16,654 nucleotides of DNA from Candidatus Woesebacteria bacterium GW2011_GWA1_41_7 (GCA_000997405.1 LCBU01000003.1:1-16654); one strand, 5' to 3'; positions 7,306-13,620 are shown, counted from the first letter of the stretch. Notes: a model not told the origin generated them from the sequence alone. Program-made: numbers and translations.

Positions 7306-7815
7306 GTGGAGACTCTAGAAGATTTGGAATTAAGATCATGGTGGGGATATCTCGGTGAAGATATCCAAAAACTTTTACTTACCTCAGAGTTTATTTATAA
7401 CGCTGTGGAAAGTTGGGGGGCAGAACTTCCCGGCGGAAAAGAAAAATTCCACGATTATTCTTTCGTTCTTTTTCCTGCAGCAAAAGCCTATGAGGGGTTT
7501 TTGAAAAAAATCTTTTTGGAGATGGGTTTTATCACTGAGGAGGATTACTACGGAAAGCATTTCAGGATAGGTAAAGCGCTCAATCCTTCTCTAACCAACG
7601 AACTGGGGGAGCAGAGTGTATATGTCAAGATAATTAAACACTGTAAGGGAAGGCCTCTTGCAGATCATCTTTGGGAAACGTGGAGACTTTGCAGAAACGT
7701 GCCTTTTCATTGGTTTCCGAATGAAAAAAACGCGATTACTCTTCCTGAAGCAAGGGAGAGAATAGAGATGATAGTGAATGCTATCGATGAAGCCTACAGA
7801 GGGTGTAAGGTATAA
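7306..7815 (+). CDS. HEPN-domain protein resembling the RnlA/LsoA toxin C-terminal domain
   Basis: 169 aa from GTG 7306; no in-frame ATG lies near the N-terminus. Residues 130-135, RNVPFH, form the R-x4-H motif of HEPN ribonucleases, in the RN-x3-H version seen in the RnlA/LsoA toxins. AYEGFLKKIF (61-70) supplies a Glu at residue 63 in the helix where these toxins also carry a conserved acidic residue. The protein lacks the N-terminal domains of full-length RnlA and corresponds to the HEPN domain alone. HEPN proteins of this type cleave RNA and are often toxin or defence effectors; RNase activity here is inferred from the intact motif. No obvious antitoxin gene is adjacent: the next gene is a CPBP protease whose ATG lies 18 bp after this stop. 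A housekeeping RNA-binding or RNA-processing role is also possible. Confidence 0.68.
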   Translation: METLEDLELRSWWGYLGEDIQKLLLTSEFIYNAVESWGAELPGGKEKFHDYSFVLFPAAKAYEGFLKKIFLEMGFITEEDYYGKHFRIGKALNPSLTNELGEQSVYVKIIKHCKGRPLADHLWETWRLCRNVPFHWFPNEKNAITLPEARERIEMIVNAIDEAYRGCKV

Positions 7816-7821
7816 TACAAT
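7816..7821 (+). promoter_or_regulatory. -10-like TATAAT/TACAAT cluster before the CPBP gene
   Basis: Overlapping TATAAT (7811-7816) and TACAAT (7816-7821) straddle the TAA stop of the HEPN gene, 13-18 bp before ATG 7834. A transcript from here would have a leader of roughly 6-11 nt. No -35 was identified. Function is inferred only from position and similarity to the other TACAAT elements in this window. Confidence 0.35.
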
Positions 7822-7833
7822 AGTATATAGAAA

Positions 7834-8481
7834 ATGACTGCCAAAACTACTTTGGTCAAACACGTAACTGTTTTTTCAGTTTACTTGGTTTTGATTTGGG
7901 CATTTTACCGTTTTTTGTTTGATCTTCCGGACCAAGTTGAGGAACTTGTTGTAAAACCCCTTCTTTGGTTAGTTCCTATTTTTTGGTTGAATGTAAAAGA
8001 GGGCTTTCCTTTGTCGTCCTTGGGAATTACTTTTAAAAATTTGTTCCCTTCGATTTACCTTTCTTTGGGACTGGGAGCGATATTTGTATTGGAAGCAGTT
8101 TTAACCAATTTCTTTAAATACGGTCATTTGAATTTTGCGGCAAACATAGGAAATCTTCCCATACTTAGCTCCTTGGGTATTTCTTTTGCCACGGCTTTTT
8201 CCGAAGAAACTGCTTTTAGGGGTTACATTTTTGGAAGACTGTGGTTTGCCCTCAAGGACGAGTGGGCGGCAAATGTGGCCAGTAGCTTGGTTTGGACGGT
8301 TGTTCACATACCCATCGCCTTTTTCATTTGGAAGCTAAATCTAGCATCAGGGATTTTATATCTTATACTCACAGCCATCTTCGGAATCGGTTCTGCCTTT
8401 GTTTTTGGCAGAACTAAAAACGTTTTTGGTTCGGTACTTTTGCATGTCCTTTGGGAATGGCCAATAATCCTTTTTAGGTAA
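7834..8481 (+). CDS. CPBP-family intramembrane metalloprotease (Abi/CAAX-like)
   Basis: 215 aa, with hydrophobic segments at about 11-29, 41-53, 71-92, 108-122, 145-167, 171-192 and 198-214. The family motifs are present in order: E124-E125-x3-R129 (SEETAFRGY), W-T-V-V-H158 in the second motif, and H204-V-L-W-E208 in the third. The third motif normally reads H-x3-N/D, so Glu in the last position is a conservative deviation. Members are predicted to be membrane-embedded glutamate/zinc proteases related to Rce1. In bacteria they process bacteriocins or small peptides, or are linked to phage resistance; the substrate here is unknown. It follows the HEPN gene by 18 bp and precedes the DUF5667 gene by 21 bp, and may be co-transcribed with both. 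Confidence 0.87.
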   Translation: MTAKTTLVKHVTVFSVYLVLIWAFYRFLFDLPDQVEELVVKPLLWLVPIFWLNVKEGFPLSSLGITFKNLFPSIYLSLGLGAIFVLEAVLTNFFKYGHLNFAANIGNLPILSSLGISFATAFSEETAFRGYIFGRLWFALKDEWAANVASSLVWTVVHIPIAFFIWKLNLASGILYLILTAIFGIGSAFVFGRTKNVFGSVLLHVLWEWPIILFR

Positions 8482-8502
8482 ACGATATTGCCTATACATA
8501 AG

Positions 8503-9123
8503 ATGAAAAAGTTTTTATTTGCTTTTGTGATTTTTGCTATCGCCTTTGTTATTCTTTTGGTGTCAATTTTTGATTCTTCAGCGATCACTTATACGTTTAC
8601 CAATACTCCGCCACAGCCATTCGGTGAAACGAAAGATAGTAAAGTTGATTATGTTCTTCCCTATGCCGGGCGTGTTTTGCCCGACAGTCCTTTCTGGGGC
8701 TTGAAAGCATTGAGAGACAAAATTTGGTTTGGTGTAACAACATCTCCTTTAAGACGAGCCCAGATAGCACTGCTGTTTGCAGATAAACGACTTGTGATGG
8801 TGGAGGAACTTTTCAGAAAAGGAAAACCGGATTATGCAATGGCAACCCTTCTAAAAGGGGAGAGATACTTGCCTATTGCCATGGAGGAAGAAAAAATTGC
8901 CAGGGGCCGGGGTATAGATACAGATGAATTTTTAGTTACTCTTGCTACAGCAGCTTTAAAGCACAAAGAGATATCGGGGTATCTGGTGGAATTGGCTCCG
9001 GAAAACGTAAAACCTCTAATAATCAGTAACGAAACTTATGCAGACAAAGCATATGAAGATGCAAAAAATGCACTAAATTCAAGAGGACTTACTGCTCCGA
9101 AAAACCCGTTTGATGGGGATTAA
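8503..9123 (+). CDS. Exported or membrane-anchored DUF5667-domain protein
   Basis: 206 aa counted from ATG 8503. A TTG at 8488 would add five residues; the ATG is preferred because it opens directly with KK plus a hydrophobic stretch (MKKFLFAFVIFAIAFVILLVSIF), a signal peptide or anchor of about 23 residues. After a short linker, VLPYAGRVLPDSPFWGLKALRDKIW (about 45-70) is the typical DUF5667 opening (PG.LPDSP.Y.LK...E). A helical region follows with RRAQIALLFADKRLVMVEELFRKGK, matching the K/RAxLxLxxAxxRLxEa pattern of that family. DUF5667 proteins are frequent in Patescibacteria and Actinobacteria, sit outside the membrane, and have no assigned function. A TATACAT box lies 4-10 bp before the ATG, so a very short leader is possible. 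Confidence 0.8.
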   Translation: MKKFLFAFVIFAIAFVILLVSIFDSSAITYTFTNTPPQPFGETKDSKVDYVLPYAGRVLPDSPFWGLKALRDKIWFGVTTSPLRRAQIALLFADKRLVMVEELFRKGKPDYAMATLLKGERYLPIAMEEEKIARGRGIDTDEFLVTLATAALKHKEISGYLVELAPENVKPLIISNETYADKAYEDAKNALNSRGLTAPKNPFDGD

Positions 9124-9132
9124 ATGAGTTTA

Positions 9133-9162
9133 TTGACATATTTTTTTACGCGGCAATAAATT
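9133..9162 (+). promoter_or_regulatory. Candidate promoter P1 upstream of nrdR
   Basis: A perfect TTGACA (9133-9138) is followed at 16-18 bp by AATAAA or TAAATT (9155-9162), each matching four of six -10 consensus bases. The predicted start is near 9169. The 22-bp palindrome at 9150-9171 covers the spacer end, -10 and start, the geometry of a repressor operator. Assigned by consensus matching only. Confidence 0.45.
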
Positions 9163-9171
9163 TATTACCGC
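9150..9171. repeat. 22-bp near-perfect palindrome (GCGG...CCGC)
   Basis: GCGG and CCGC arms flank an A/T core AATAAATTTATT; only the fifth base pair (C against A) breaks dyad symmetry. No T-run follows on either strand (AAAAA on the + side, GTAAAA on the - side), so a rho-independent terminator is unlikely and a protein-binding operator is more plausible. It does not obviously match the published NrdR box. Confidence 0.6.
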
Positions 9172-9197
9172 AAAAACTTCAGGAATTATTAAAAACG

Positions 9198-9216
9198 CAG
9201 GCGTGGGTTACGCCTG
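9198..9216 (+). other. GC-rich hairpin in the nrdR leader region
   Basis: CAGGCGT (9198-9204) and ACGCCTG (9210-9216) form a perfect 7-bp stem with loop GGGTT. It is G+C-rich compared with its surroundings. No T-tract follows, so it is not a standard terminator. It lies between the two candidate promoters and would be in the 5' leader of any P1 transcript, where it could affect RNA stability or pausing. Confidence 0.5.
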
Positions 9217-9247
9217 AGGTGATACATTTTGACTAAAATCTTACTAG

Positions 9248-9276
9248 TTGACAGTCTACTGGTAGTGTTTGAAAAT
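9248..9276 (+). promoter_or_regulatory. Candidate promoter P2 upstream of nrdR
   Basis: TTGACA (9248-9253), a 17-bp spacer and GAAAAT (9271-9276, four of six matches) form a good sigma-70-like promoter with a predicted start near 9283 and an nrdR leader of about 50 nt. A second TTGACT at 9229 has no matching -10 at the right distance. The direct repeat listed separately overlaps this promoter. Confidence 0.5.
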
Positions 9277-9297
9277 CATCACAGTCACTATTGGTAG
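9251..9297 (+). repeat. Imperfect direct-repeat pair overlapping P2 (possible NrdR operator)
   Basis: ACAGTCTACTGGTAG (9251-9265) recurs as ACAGTCACTATTGGTAG (9281-9297), start to start 30 bp, about three helical turns. One copy lies on the -35/spacer and the other on the predicted start. Paired NrdR boxes in other bacteria are typically spaced about three turns apart, and a NrdR gene lies directly downstream. However, neither copy fits the known box consensus well, so the regulator is a guess. Confidence 0.4.
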
Positions 9298-9334
9298 AGT
9301 ATTTGCTTTACATGCGTGAAACGCACATAAAAAT

Positions 9335-9772
9335 ATGAAATGTCCATTTTGTGGTACCGCAGAAACATGTGTTTTGGAAAGTAGAATTGTCGAAGATGGA
9401 TCAATAAGAAGAAGAAGAGAATGCGGTAAGTGTGGTAAAAGGTTTACGACAATCGAGCAAGTTAAAAGAAGCTTTCTCTGGGTAATTAAAAAAGACGGAA
9501 GACGTGAGGTTTTTGACAAAGAGAAAGTAAAACGGGGAATTCTCAGAGCAATTGAAAAACGACCGGTTTCACTGGACCTAATCGACGACGTTACCGAAGA
9601 GGTGGAAAAGGAAATGCTCAGGAGTGAGAAACAGGAAATTCCCACCAGAATGATAGGATCCGCGGTCTTGAAAAGATTGAAGAAAATAGATAAAGTGGCC
9701 TGGCTCAGATTTGCAAGTGTTTACCTGGAGTTTGAAGATTTAAGCGATTTTGAAAAATTAATAGATAAATGA
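9335..9772 (+). CDS. nrdR: Transcriptional repressor NrdR
   Basis: 145 aa, normal for the family. N-terminal zinc ribbon: Cys3, Cys6 (MKCPFC), Cys30 and Cys33 (RRRRECGKCGKRFTTIE), including the conserved Arg-rich DNA-binding stretch. ATP-cone domain at about 48-138, beginning FLWVIKKDGRREVFDKEKV. NrdR senses ATP/dATP through the ATP-cone and represses ribonucleotide reductase promoters. Here it is the first gene of the reductase operon, and its stop overlaps the nrdJ start in an ATGA, so the two are translationally coupled and probably autoregulated from the upstream control region. No Shine-Dalgarno precedes the ATG (ACATAAAAAT). Confidence 0.97.
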   Translation: MKCPFCGTAETCVLESRIVEDGSIRRRRECGKCGKRFTTIEQVKRSFLWVIKKDGRREVFDKEKVKRGILRAIEKRPVSLDLIDDVTEEVEKEMLRSEKQEIPTRMIGSAVLKRLKKIDKVAWLRFASVYLEFEDLSDFEKLIDK

Positions 9773-12231
9773 CATTACAAACTACTGACCGTAAAAAAAT
9801 AAAGAAGGCTAAACAGAGAAAGATTGTCTATAAAAACGGGGAGACAAAAATAACCCTCAACGATTTGATAGCCCCATCATATGAAGAAATTATGTCCGAG
9901 GTTAAGAAAAAAGTGGGGGATCGACCGGCCAGAGACCCGGCACTTCCTAACGGAACTTGGACAGAACAGGCTTTAAAAGAATTGAATGAGAGGTATTTAG
10001 TTAAAGATGAAAATCTAAACCCCATAGAAACACCTGAAGAGATGATTTGGAGAGTTTCCTGGGAGTTGGCTTCAGCCGAGGCCAGATGGGGTAAAAAGCG
10101 TAAGGAAGTCGTGGAATTGGCTAAAGAGTTTTACAATCTGCTGATTTCGAGAGAATTCTTACCAAACTCTCCTACACTCATGAATGCGGGAACCGGAAAC
10201 GGTCTTCAGTACTCTGCCTGTTTTGTTTTACCTGTAGAGGACTCTATGGAAGGGATTTTTGATGCTTTGAAGTATCAGGCATTAATTCATAAGACCGGAG
10301 GCGGAACAGGATTTTCCTTTACCAGACTAAGAGAAGGCGGATCGGTAGTTAAAACTTCATCAGGAATTGCTTCCGGACCGGTTTCTTTTATGAGAATTTT
10401 CGACGCCGCAACTAATGAAGTTAAACAAGGCGGAAAAAGAAGGGGAGCAAATATGGGAATACTCCGAGTCGACCATCCTGATGTTTTAGAGTTTATTCAT
10501 TGTAAAGCAGAGGGTGGAATAACTAATTTCAATATCTCGGTAGCAATCACGGATAAATTTATTGAAGCTTACTATAAAGATGAGGATTATGAACTGGTCA
10601 GCCCCAGGTCTAAGGAAGTGGTCGGAACTCTTTCAGCCAGACGTGTTTTTGATGAAATAGCGGAGATGGCTTGGAAAACGGGCGACCCCGGACTTATTTT
10701 TATTGATCGGGTAAATCAGGGAGTGGCAAATCCTATTCCTGCACTTGGGCCTATTGAATCCACAAATCCCTGCGGAGAACAACCTCTTTATCCTTTTGAT
10801 GTTTGTAATCTGGGAAGCATATTTTTGACATACTTTATTAAGGAAGAAAACGGTAAAAAGGAAGTCGATTGGGATAAACTTAAAAAGGTCACACACCAGG
10901 CGGTCAGATTTTTGGATAACGTTATAGAAGTTAATCCTTTTCCTCTTCCTGAGATAAGAAAAGTAGCATTCAATATAAGAAGAATTGGCCTTGGAGTAGG
11001 CGGATGGAGTGACATGCTTCTTAGTTTGGGCATTCCTTATGATTCCGAGGACGCAATGGAACTGGCAGAGAAAGTAATGAAGTTTGTACAAGACGAGGCG
11101 GTTTCAGCATCCGAAAAACTGGCAAAAGACAGAGGACCATTTTTCCTTTGGCCGGTTTCAATTTACAGAGAAGGTACTCCAAGAAGACATTCCACTGTAA
11201 CCACAATTGCACCAACGGGAACGATCTCAATTATTGCCGGATCGAGTTCCGGAATTGAGCCCATGTTTGCAATTGCATATCAACATGTGGTTAAGGATAA
11301 ACACTTGGATAGGAAACTTTCCTTCGTGAACCCAAATTTTGAAGCGATAGCCAGGGAACGCGGATTTTGGTCGGAGGAGCTGATGGCTAAAGTTGCAGAG
11401 AAAGGGGTAGTAAGAGATATTCCTGAAATACCTGAAGACGTCAGAAAACTTTTTGGAACAGCCCATGAGATAGATATAGATTGGCATATTAGAACTCAGG
11501 CAGCTTTTCAGAAATATACCGAAAACGCTGTCAGTAAAACAATTAATTTGAGACATGATGCGACAGTAGATGATGTAAAAAGAGCTTATATATCCGCCTG
11601 GGAATCAAACTGCAAAGGAATCACGATTTTCAGGGACGGTAGTAAAAGTGAACAGGTTTTGAATTTGGGATTAAACAACAAAGAAGAAAAGACCAAAGAA
11701 GAAGCCCCTCCCACTCAATTGATTCTGGAACGCCCGATGAAAGTTGAGGGAGCGACTTACAGAATCGTTACACCTCTTGGAAGTGCATTTATTACAGTAA
11801 ATCAGGACGGAAACGGTAACCCGTTTGAAGTTTTTATTACCATCGGAAAAGCGGGGAGTGAGGTTGCTGCTATGGCAGAAGCGTTGGGACGCATGATTTC
11901 GACAACGCTACGCTTTGGGAATCACCTTCCGCCACTCGCGCGGGCAAAAGAAATTGTCGACCAGCTACATGGAATAGGGGGAGGAAGATCCGTGGGATTT
12001 GGTCCCAATAAAATAAGATCTCTTCCCGATGCGGTCGCCAAAGCACTCTCCCTTCATTTTGGATTTACAAACCCTCACAATGATCACGAGACCCCTGAGG
12101 TTGCACAGAGTGTAGTTTTAAAGGATGAAACAAAGGTGGTTGGAGATATCTGTCCTGCTTGCGGATCCCCGGCACTTGTTTATCAGGAAGGTTGCTCCAA
12201 GTGTCATGCATGCGGACACAGTGAGTGTTGA
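9769..12231 (+). CDS. nrdJ: Class II (adenosylcobalamin-dependent) ribonucleoside-diphosphate/triphosphate reductase
   Basis: 820 aa. It converts ribonucleotides to deoxyribonucleotides using a thiyl radical generated from adenosylcobalamin, so no separate radical subunit is needed. Catalytic residues visible: redox Cys151 (YSACFVLPVEDS), N333-P-C335-G-E337 (radical Cys335 with its Asn/Glu partners) and redox Cys346 (DVCNLGS). PTGTISIIAGSSSGIEP (482-498) is the phosphate-binding region. The C-terminal part (about 650-790) is the NrdJ accessory domain, followed by a Cys cluster at 795, 798, 809, 812, 815 and 820, which combines a zinc-binding site with the mobile Cys pair that regenerates the active site. 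The N-terminus has about 35 basic residues and no ATP-cone, so activity control by an internal cone is absent. No intein interrupts the active-site motifs. The pduO gene downstream supplies the cofactor. Confidence 0.97.
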   Translation: MTLQTTDRKKIKKAKQRKIVYKNGETKITLNDLIAPSYEEIMSEVKKKVGDRPARDPALPNGTWTEQALKELNERYLVKDENLNPIETPEEMIWRVSWELASAEARWGKKRKEVVELAKEFYNLLISREFLPNSPTLMNAGTGNGLQYSACFVLPVEDSMEGIFDALKYQALIHKTGGGTGFSFTRLREGGSVVKTSSGIASGPVSFMRIFDAATNEVKQGGKRRGANMGILRVDHPDVLEFIHCKAEGGITNFNISVAITDKFIEAYYKDEDYELVSPRSKEVVGTLSARRVFDEIAEMAWKTGDPGLIFIDRVNQGVANPIPALGPIESTNPCGEQPLYPFDVCNLGSIFLTYFIKEENGKKEVDWDKLKKVTHQAVRFLDNVIEVNPFPLPEIRKVAFNIRRIGLGVGGWSDMLLSLGIPYDSEDAMELAEKVMKFVQDEAVSASEKLAKDRGPFFLWPVSIYREGTPRRHSTVTTIAPTGTISIIAGSSSGIEPMFAIAYQHVVKDKHLDRKLSFVNPNFEAIARERGFWSEELMAKVAEKGVVRDIPEIPEDVRKLFGTAHEIDIDWHIRTQAAFQKYTENAVSKTINLRHDATVDDVKRAYISAWESNCKGITIFRDGSKSEQVLNLGLNNKEEKTKEEAPPTQLILERPMKVEGATYRIVTPLGSAFITVNQDGNGNPFEVFITIGKAGSEVAAMAEALGRMISTTLRFGNHLPPLARAKEIVDQLHGIGGGRSVGFGPNKIRSLPDAVAKALSLHFGFTNPHNDHETPEVAQSVVLKDETKVVGDICPACGSPALVYQEGCSKCHACGHSEC

Positions 12232-12247
12232 AAACATTCACGGAAGA

Positions 12248-12253
12248 TATAAT
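12248..12253 (+). promoter_or_regulatory. Consensus -10 box (TATAAT) after nrdJ
   Basis: An exact TATAAT lies in the 56-bp gap between nrdJ and the nucleotidyltransferase-like gene, 34 bp before its ATG. No good -35 lies at 16-18 bp; TTGAAA (12229-12234) is too close at 13 bp. It may give independent expression of the last two genes of the cluster. Confidence 0.35.
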
Positions 12254-12287
12254 GGAGGTGTCGTGTTGATATTTGATAGAATGATGC

Positions 12288-12713
12288 ATGGGAGAATTTT
12301 ACGAAACTTTAGTGATTTTGCTTCGGAAGTTGGATAAAGTCGAGTTCGCGATTCTCGGATCTTATAATTTATATCTTCAGGGAATCAATATTATCCCAAA
12401 CGATCTAGATCTCATTACCGACGACAGGGGAATGTCTAAAATTGGCAAGATATTTAAAAGTAAAATAGTTCTCAATGAGTCTGGATACAAAGAAACAGAA
12501 TTTAATATTAATAACGTTGAAGTACATGTTGTTAGTAATATAAATAATAAATTCCGCCCACCTTTTAGGAATGACATTGTTTGGCTAGAAAAAGATGATC
12601 TAAAAGTTCCCTCAATGTCCTTAGTGTCAGAACTTTCATTTTATGAAAAAATCAACAGAGGAAAGGATAAAGGCAAAATTGAGTTAATCCAGGAAAAAAT
12701 ATCCAAAAAATAA
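12288..12713 (+). CDS. Nucleotidyltransferase-fold protein (MNT/AbiEii-like)
   Basis: 141 aa. ILGSYNLYLQG (22-32) is a G-S turn of the nucleotidyltransferase fold, and N-D39-L-D41-L supplies the paired metal-binding Asp. A third acidic position may be Glu78 in VEVHVV. The C-terminal helix VPSMSLVSELSFYEKINRGKDKGKIELI resembles the tail of small stand-alone nucleotidyltransferases of the DUF1814/MNT type. In-frame stop TGA at 12282 fixes the ATG at 12288 as the only reasonable start. The gene is shorter than typical AbiEii enzymes, so it may be a minimal version. The stop codon directly abuts the pduO ATG, so expression is tied to the cobalamin gene. The substrate is unknown; whether it acts on tRNA, protein or cofactor cannot be judged. 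Confidence 0.62.
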   Translation: MGEFYETLVILLRKLDKVEFAILGSYNLYLQGINIIPNDLDLITDDRGMSKIGKIFKSKIVLNESGYKETEFNINNVEVHVVSNINNKFRPPFRNDIVWLEKDDLKVPSMSLVSELSFYEKINRGKDKGKIELIQEKISKK

Positions 12714-13250
12714 ATGGCAATCTATACAAAAAAGGGAGATAAAGGAGAAACGGGGCTTTTTTCTTCCGATAAATCAAAAAAGAGAAGGATAAGTAAAGCT
12801 TCTTTAAAAGTTGAGGCTATCGGATCGGTGGATGAGGCAAATACTTTTCTGGGACTTTCAGCATCTTTTATGAGAAACAAGGAAATTAACCTTAAAATAA
12901 TTGAAATTCAAAGACACCTATTTGAAGTTGGAGCAAGACTGGCGGGTGCAAGAATTGATTTGGATGAAAATCTGCCCAAAGAAATGGAAAAAGAGATTGA
13001 TGAAATGGATAAAGAGCTACCCAAGTTAACCCACTTTATTCTTCCGGGAGGCAGCAATGGGGGAAGCCTTCTTTTTATGGCAAGAACATTTATCAGACGG
13101 GCCGAGAGGAGGGTGGTTTCCCTTTCTAAAAAAGAAAAAGTTAATGCAAATTTGATAATTTATCTAAATAGACTCTCCGATTATGTTTATACACTGGCGA
13201 GGTACTCAAACTTCAAAGAGGGGATAAAGGAAAAGGCTTGGAGAGGGTAG
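12714..13250 (+). CDS. pduO: PduO-type cob(I)alamin adenosyltransferase
   Basis: 178 aa, full length for a one-domain PduO/ATR. Family landmarks are all present: IYTKKGDKGETGLF (3-16; ATP-binding N-terminus), VEAIGSVDEANTFLG (33-47), FILPGGS (108-114), RTFIRRAER (124-132; ATP/phosphate-contacting Arg and Glu) and YLNRLSDYVYTLAR (150-163; Asn152, Arg153, Asp156). The enzyme transfers the adenosyl group of ATP to cob(I)alamin, yielding the coenzyme NrdJ needs. Its ATG follows the previous TAA with no gap. No corrinoid biosynthesis or transport genes are visible here, so the cell probably relies on salvaged cobalamin, an inference consistent with a reduced genome. Confidence 0.95.
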   Translation: MAIYTKKGDKGETGLFSSDKSKKRRISKASLKVEAIGSVDEANTFLGLSASFMRNKEINLKIIEIQRHLFEVGARLAGARIDLDENLPKEMEKEIDEMDKELPKLTHFILPGGSNGGSLLFMARTFIRRAERRVVSLSKKEKVNANLIIYLNRLSDYVYTLARYSNFKEGIKEKAWRG

Positions 13251-13260
13251 CTAACTGTTA

Positions 13261-13266
13261 TACAAT
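13261..13266 (+). promoter_or_regulatory. -10-like TACAAT before the 114-aa gene
   Basis: TGTTATACAAT (13256-13266) ends 9 bp before ATG 13276, so a transcript from here would be nearly leaderless. It resembles the TGTTACAAT elements at 7291 (+) and 4965 (-). It marks a plausible break between the nrd/pduO cluster and the ATPase cluster, since the gap after pduO is only 25 bp. Confidence 0.4.
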
Positions 13267-13275
13267 GGTTGATAT

Positions 13276-13620
13276 ATGCCTGCCACACCGGAGTATGACA
13301 AGGGAGAACCTCAGATAACAGAACGAAAAGAAGAGTTCATAGTGCCTGAAACTTTGCAGCAATCTACAGGAATTCAGGTTGTCCAAAAAAACTTTAAGGC
13401 ACAGGTTAGGGACGATCACGGTCAACCTTTGATCCAAACTCCTCCTCCTCAGGTTATCACAGTGACACCTCCGGCGGATGACACTACCCTTACAGATTGG
13501 TCTAAAGGATCAACAGCATCGTCATTAACCTGGTTGGCTGCATTTTGGATTAGAATTATCAAAAAGGCTATGTATTTTGGTTGGAAAATCGTCGGAAAGG
13601 AGAAAGTAAATGCAACCTGA
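13276..13620 (+). CDS. Hypothetical protein, probable partner of the downstream ATPase
   Basis: 114 aa, family not recognised. Residues 1-75 are polar, rich in Pro, Gln, Thr and Glu, and likely disordered (for example QTPPPQVITVTPPADDTT). Residues 80-106 (SSLTWLAAFWIRIIKKAMYFGWKIVG) form a hydrophobic or amphipathic segment that could associate with the membrane. There is no signal peptide. The 3' end overlaps the ATPase gene by 11 bp, and the ATPase Shine-Dalgarno (AAAGGAG, 13596-13602) lies within it, so the two are translationally coupled. By context it may be a membrane-associated adaptor of the ATPase; nothing in its own sequence proves this. Confidence 0.65.
   Translation: MPATPEYDKGEPQITERKEEFIVPETLQQSTGIQVVQKNFKAQVRDDHGQPLIQTPPPQVITVTPPADDTTLTDWSKGSTASSLTWLAAFWIRIIKKAMYFGWKIVGKEKVNAT
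13596..13602 (+). promoter_or_regulatory. Strong Shine-Dalgarno of the ATPase gene
   Basis: AAAGGAG lies 7 nt before ATG 13610, inside the end of the preceding gene. It is the clearest ribosome binding site in the window, where most starts lack one, and it fixes the ATPase start. Confidence 0.7.

Larger units (their letters stand above)
9124..9334 (+). other. Non-coding control region upstream of nrdR-nrdJ
   Basis: At 211 bp this is the longest stretch without a gene. It contains a consensus -35 followed by a palindrome, a 7-bp hairpin, a second TTGACA promoter, an imperfect direct-repeat pair and a small hairpin (TGCGT 9313-9317, loop GAA, ACGCA 9321-9325) just before the nrdR start. I see no B12-box core of a cobalamin riboswitch, no tRNA and no convincing ORF. 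An 11-codon ORF begins at 9124, immediately after the DUF5667 stop, but is not supported as a gene. The entries that follow list the individual elements. Confidence 0.6.

Noticed and set aside
9124..9159. 11-codon leader ORF directly after the DUF5667 stop
   Set aside because: It has no ribosome binding site, overlaps the P1 promoter and palindrome, and shows no regulatory codon run.
9150..9171. Rho-independent terminator of the upstream gene cluster
   Set aside because: The dyad is not followed by a T-run on either strand and most of its stem is A/T.
9124..9334. Cobalamin riboswitch in the nrdR-nrdJ leader
   Set aside because: Class II reductase genes can be under B12 riboswitch control, but I find no B12-box core and the region has only short simple hairpins; 211 bp also has to hold the promoters.
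10633..11091. 152-codon open frame on the minus strand inside nrdJ
   Set aside because: It is fully antisense to the conserved catalytic core of nrdJ and is best explained as a shadow of its codon usage.
9769..12231. Intein in the reductase
   Set aside because: Reductase genes often carry inteins at active-site motifs, but NPCGE, DVCNLG and PTGT regions are continuous and the length is normal.
7306..12713. HEPN-MNT toxin-antitoxin pair formed by the HEPN gene and the nucleotidyltransferase gene
   Set aside because: The two genes are about 4.5 kb apart in different clusters; known HEPN-MNT pairs are adjacent, and this HEPN is RnlA-like rather than the MNT-linked type.
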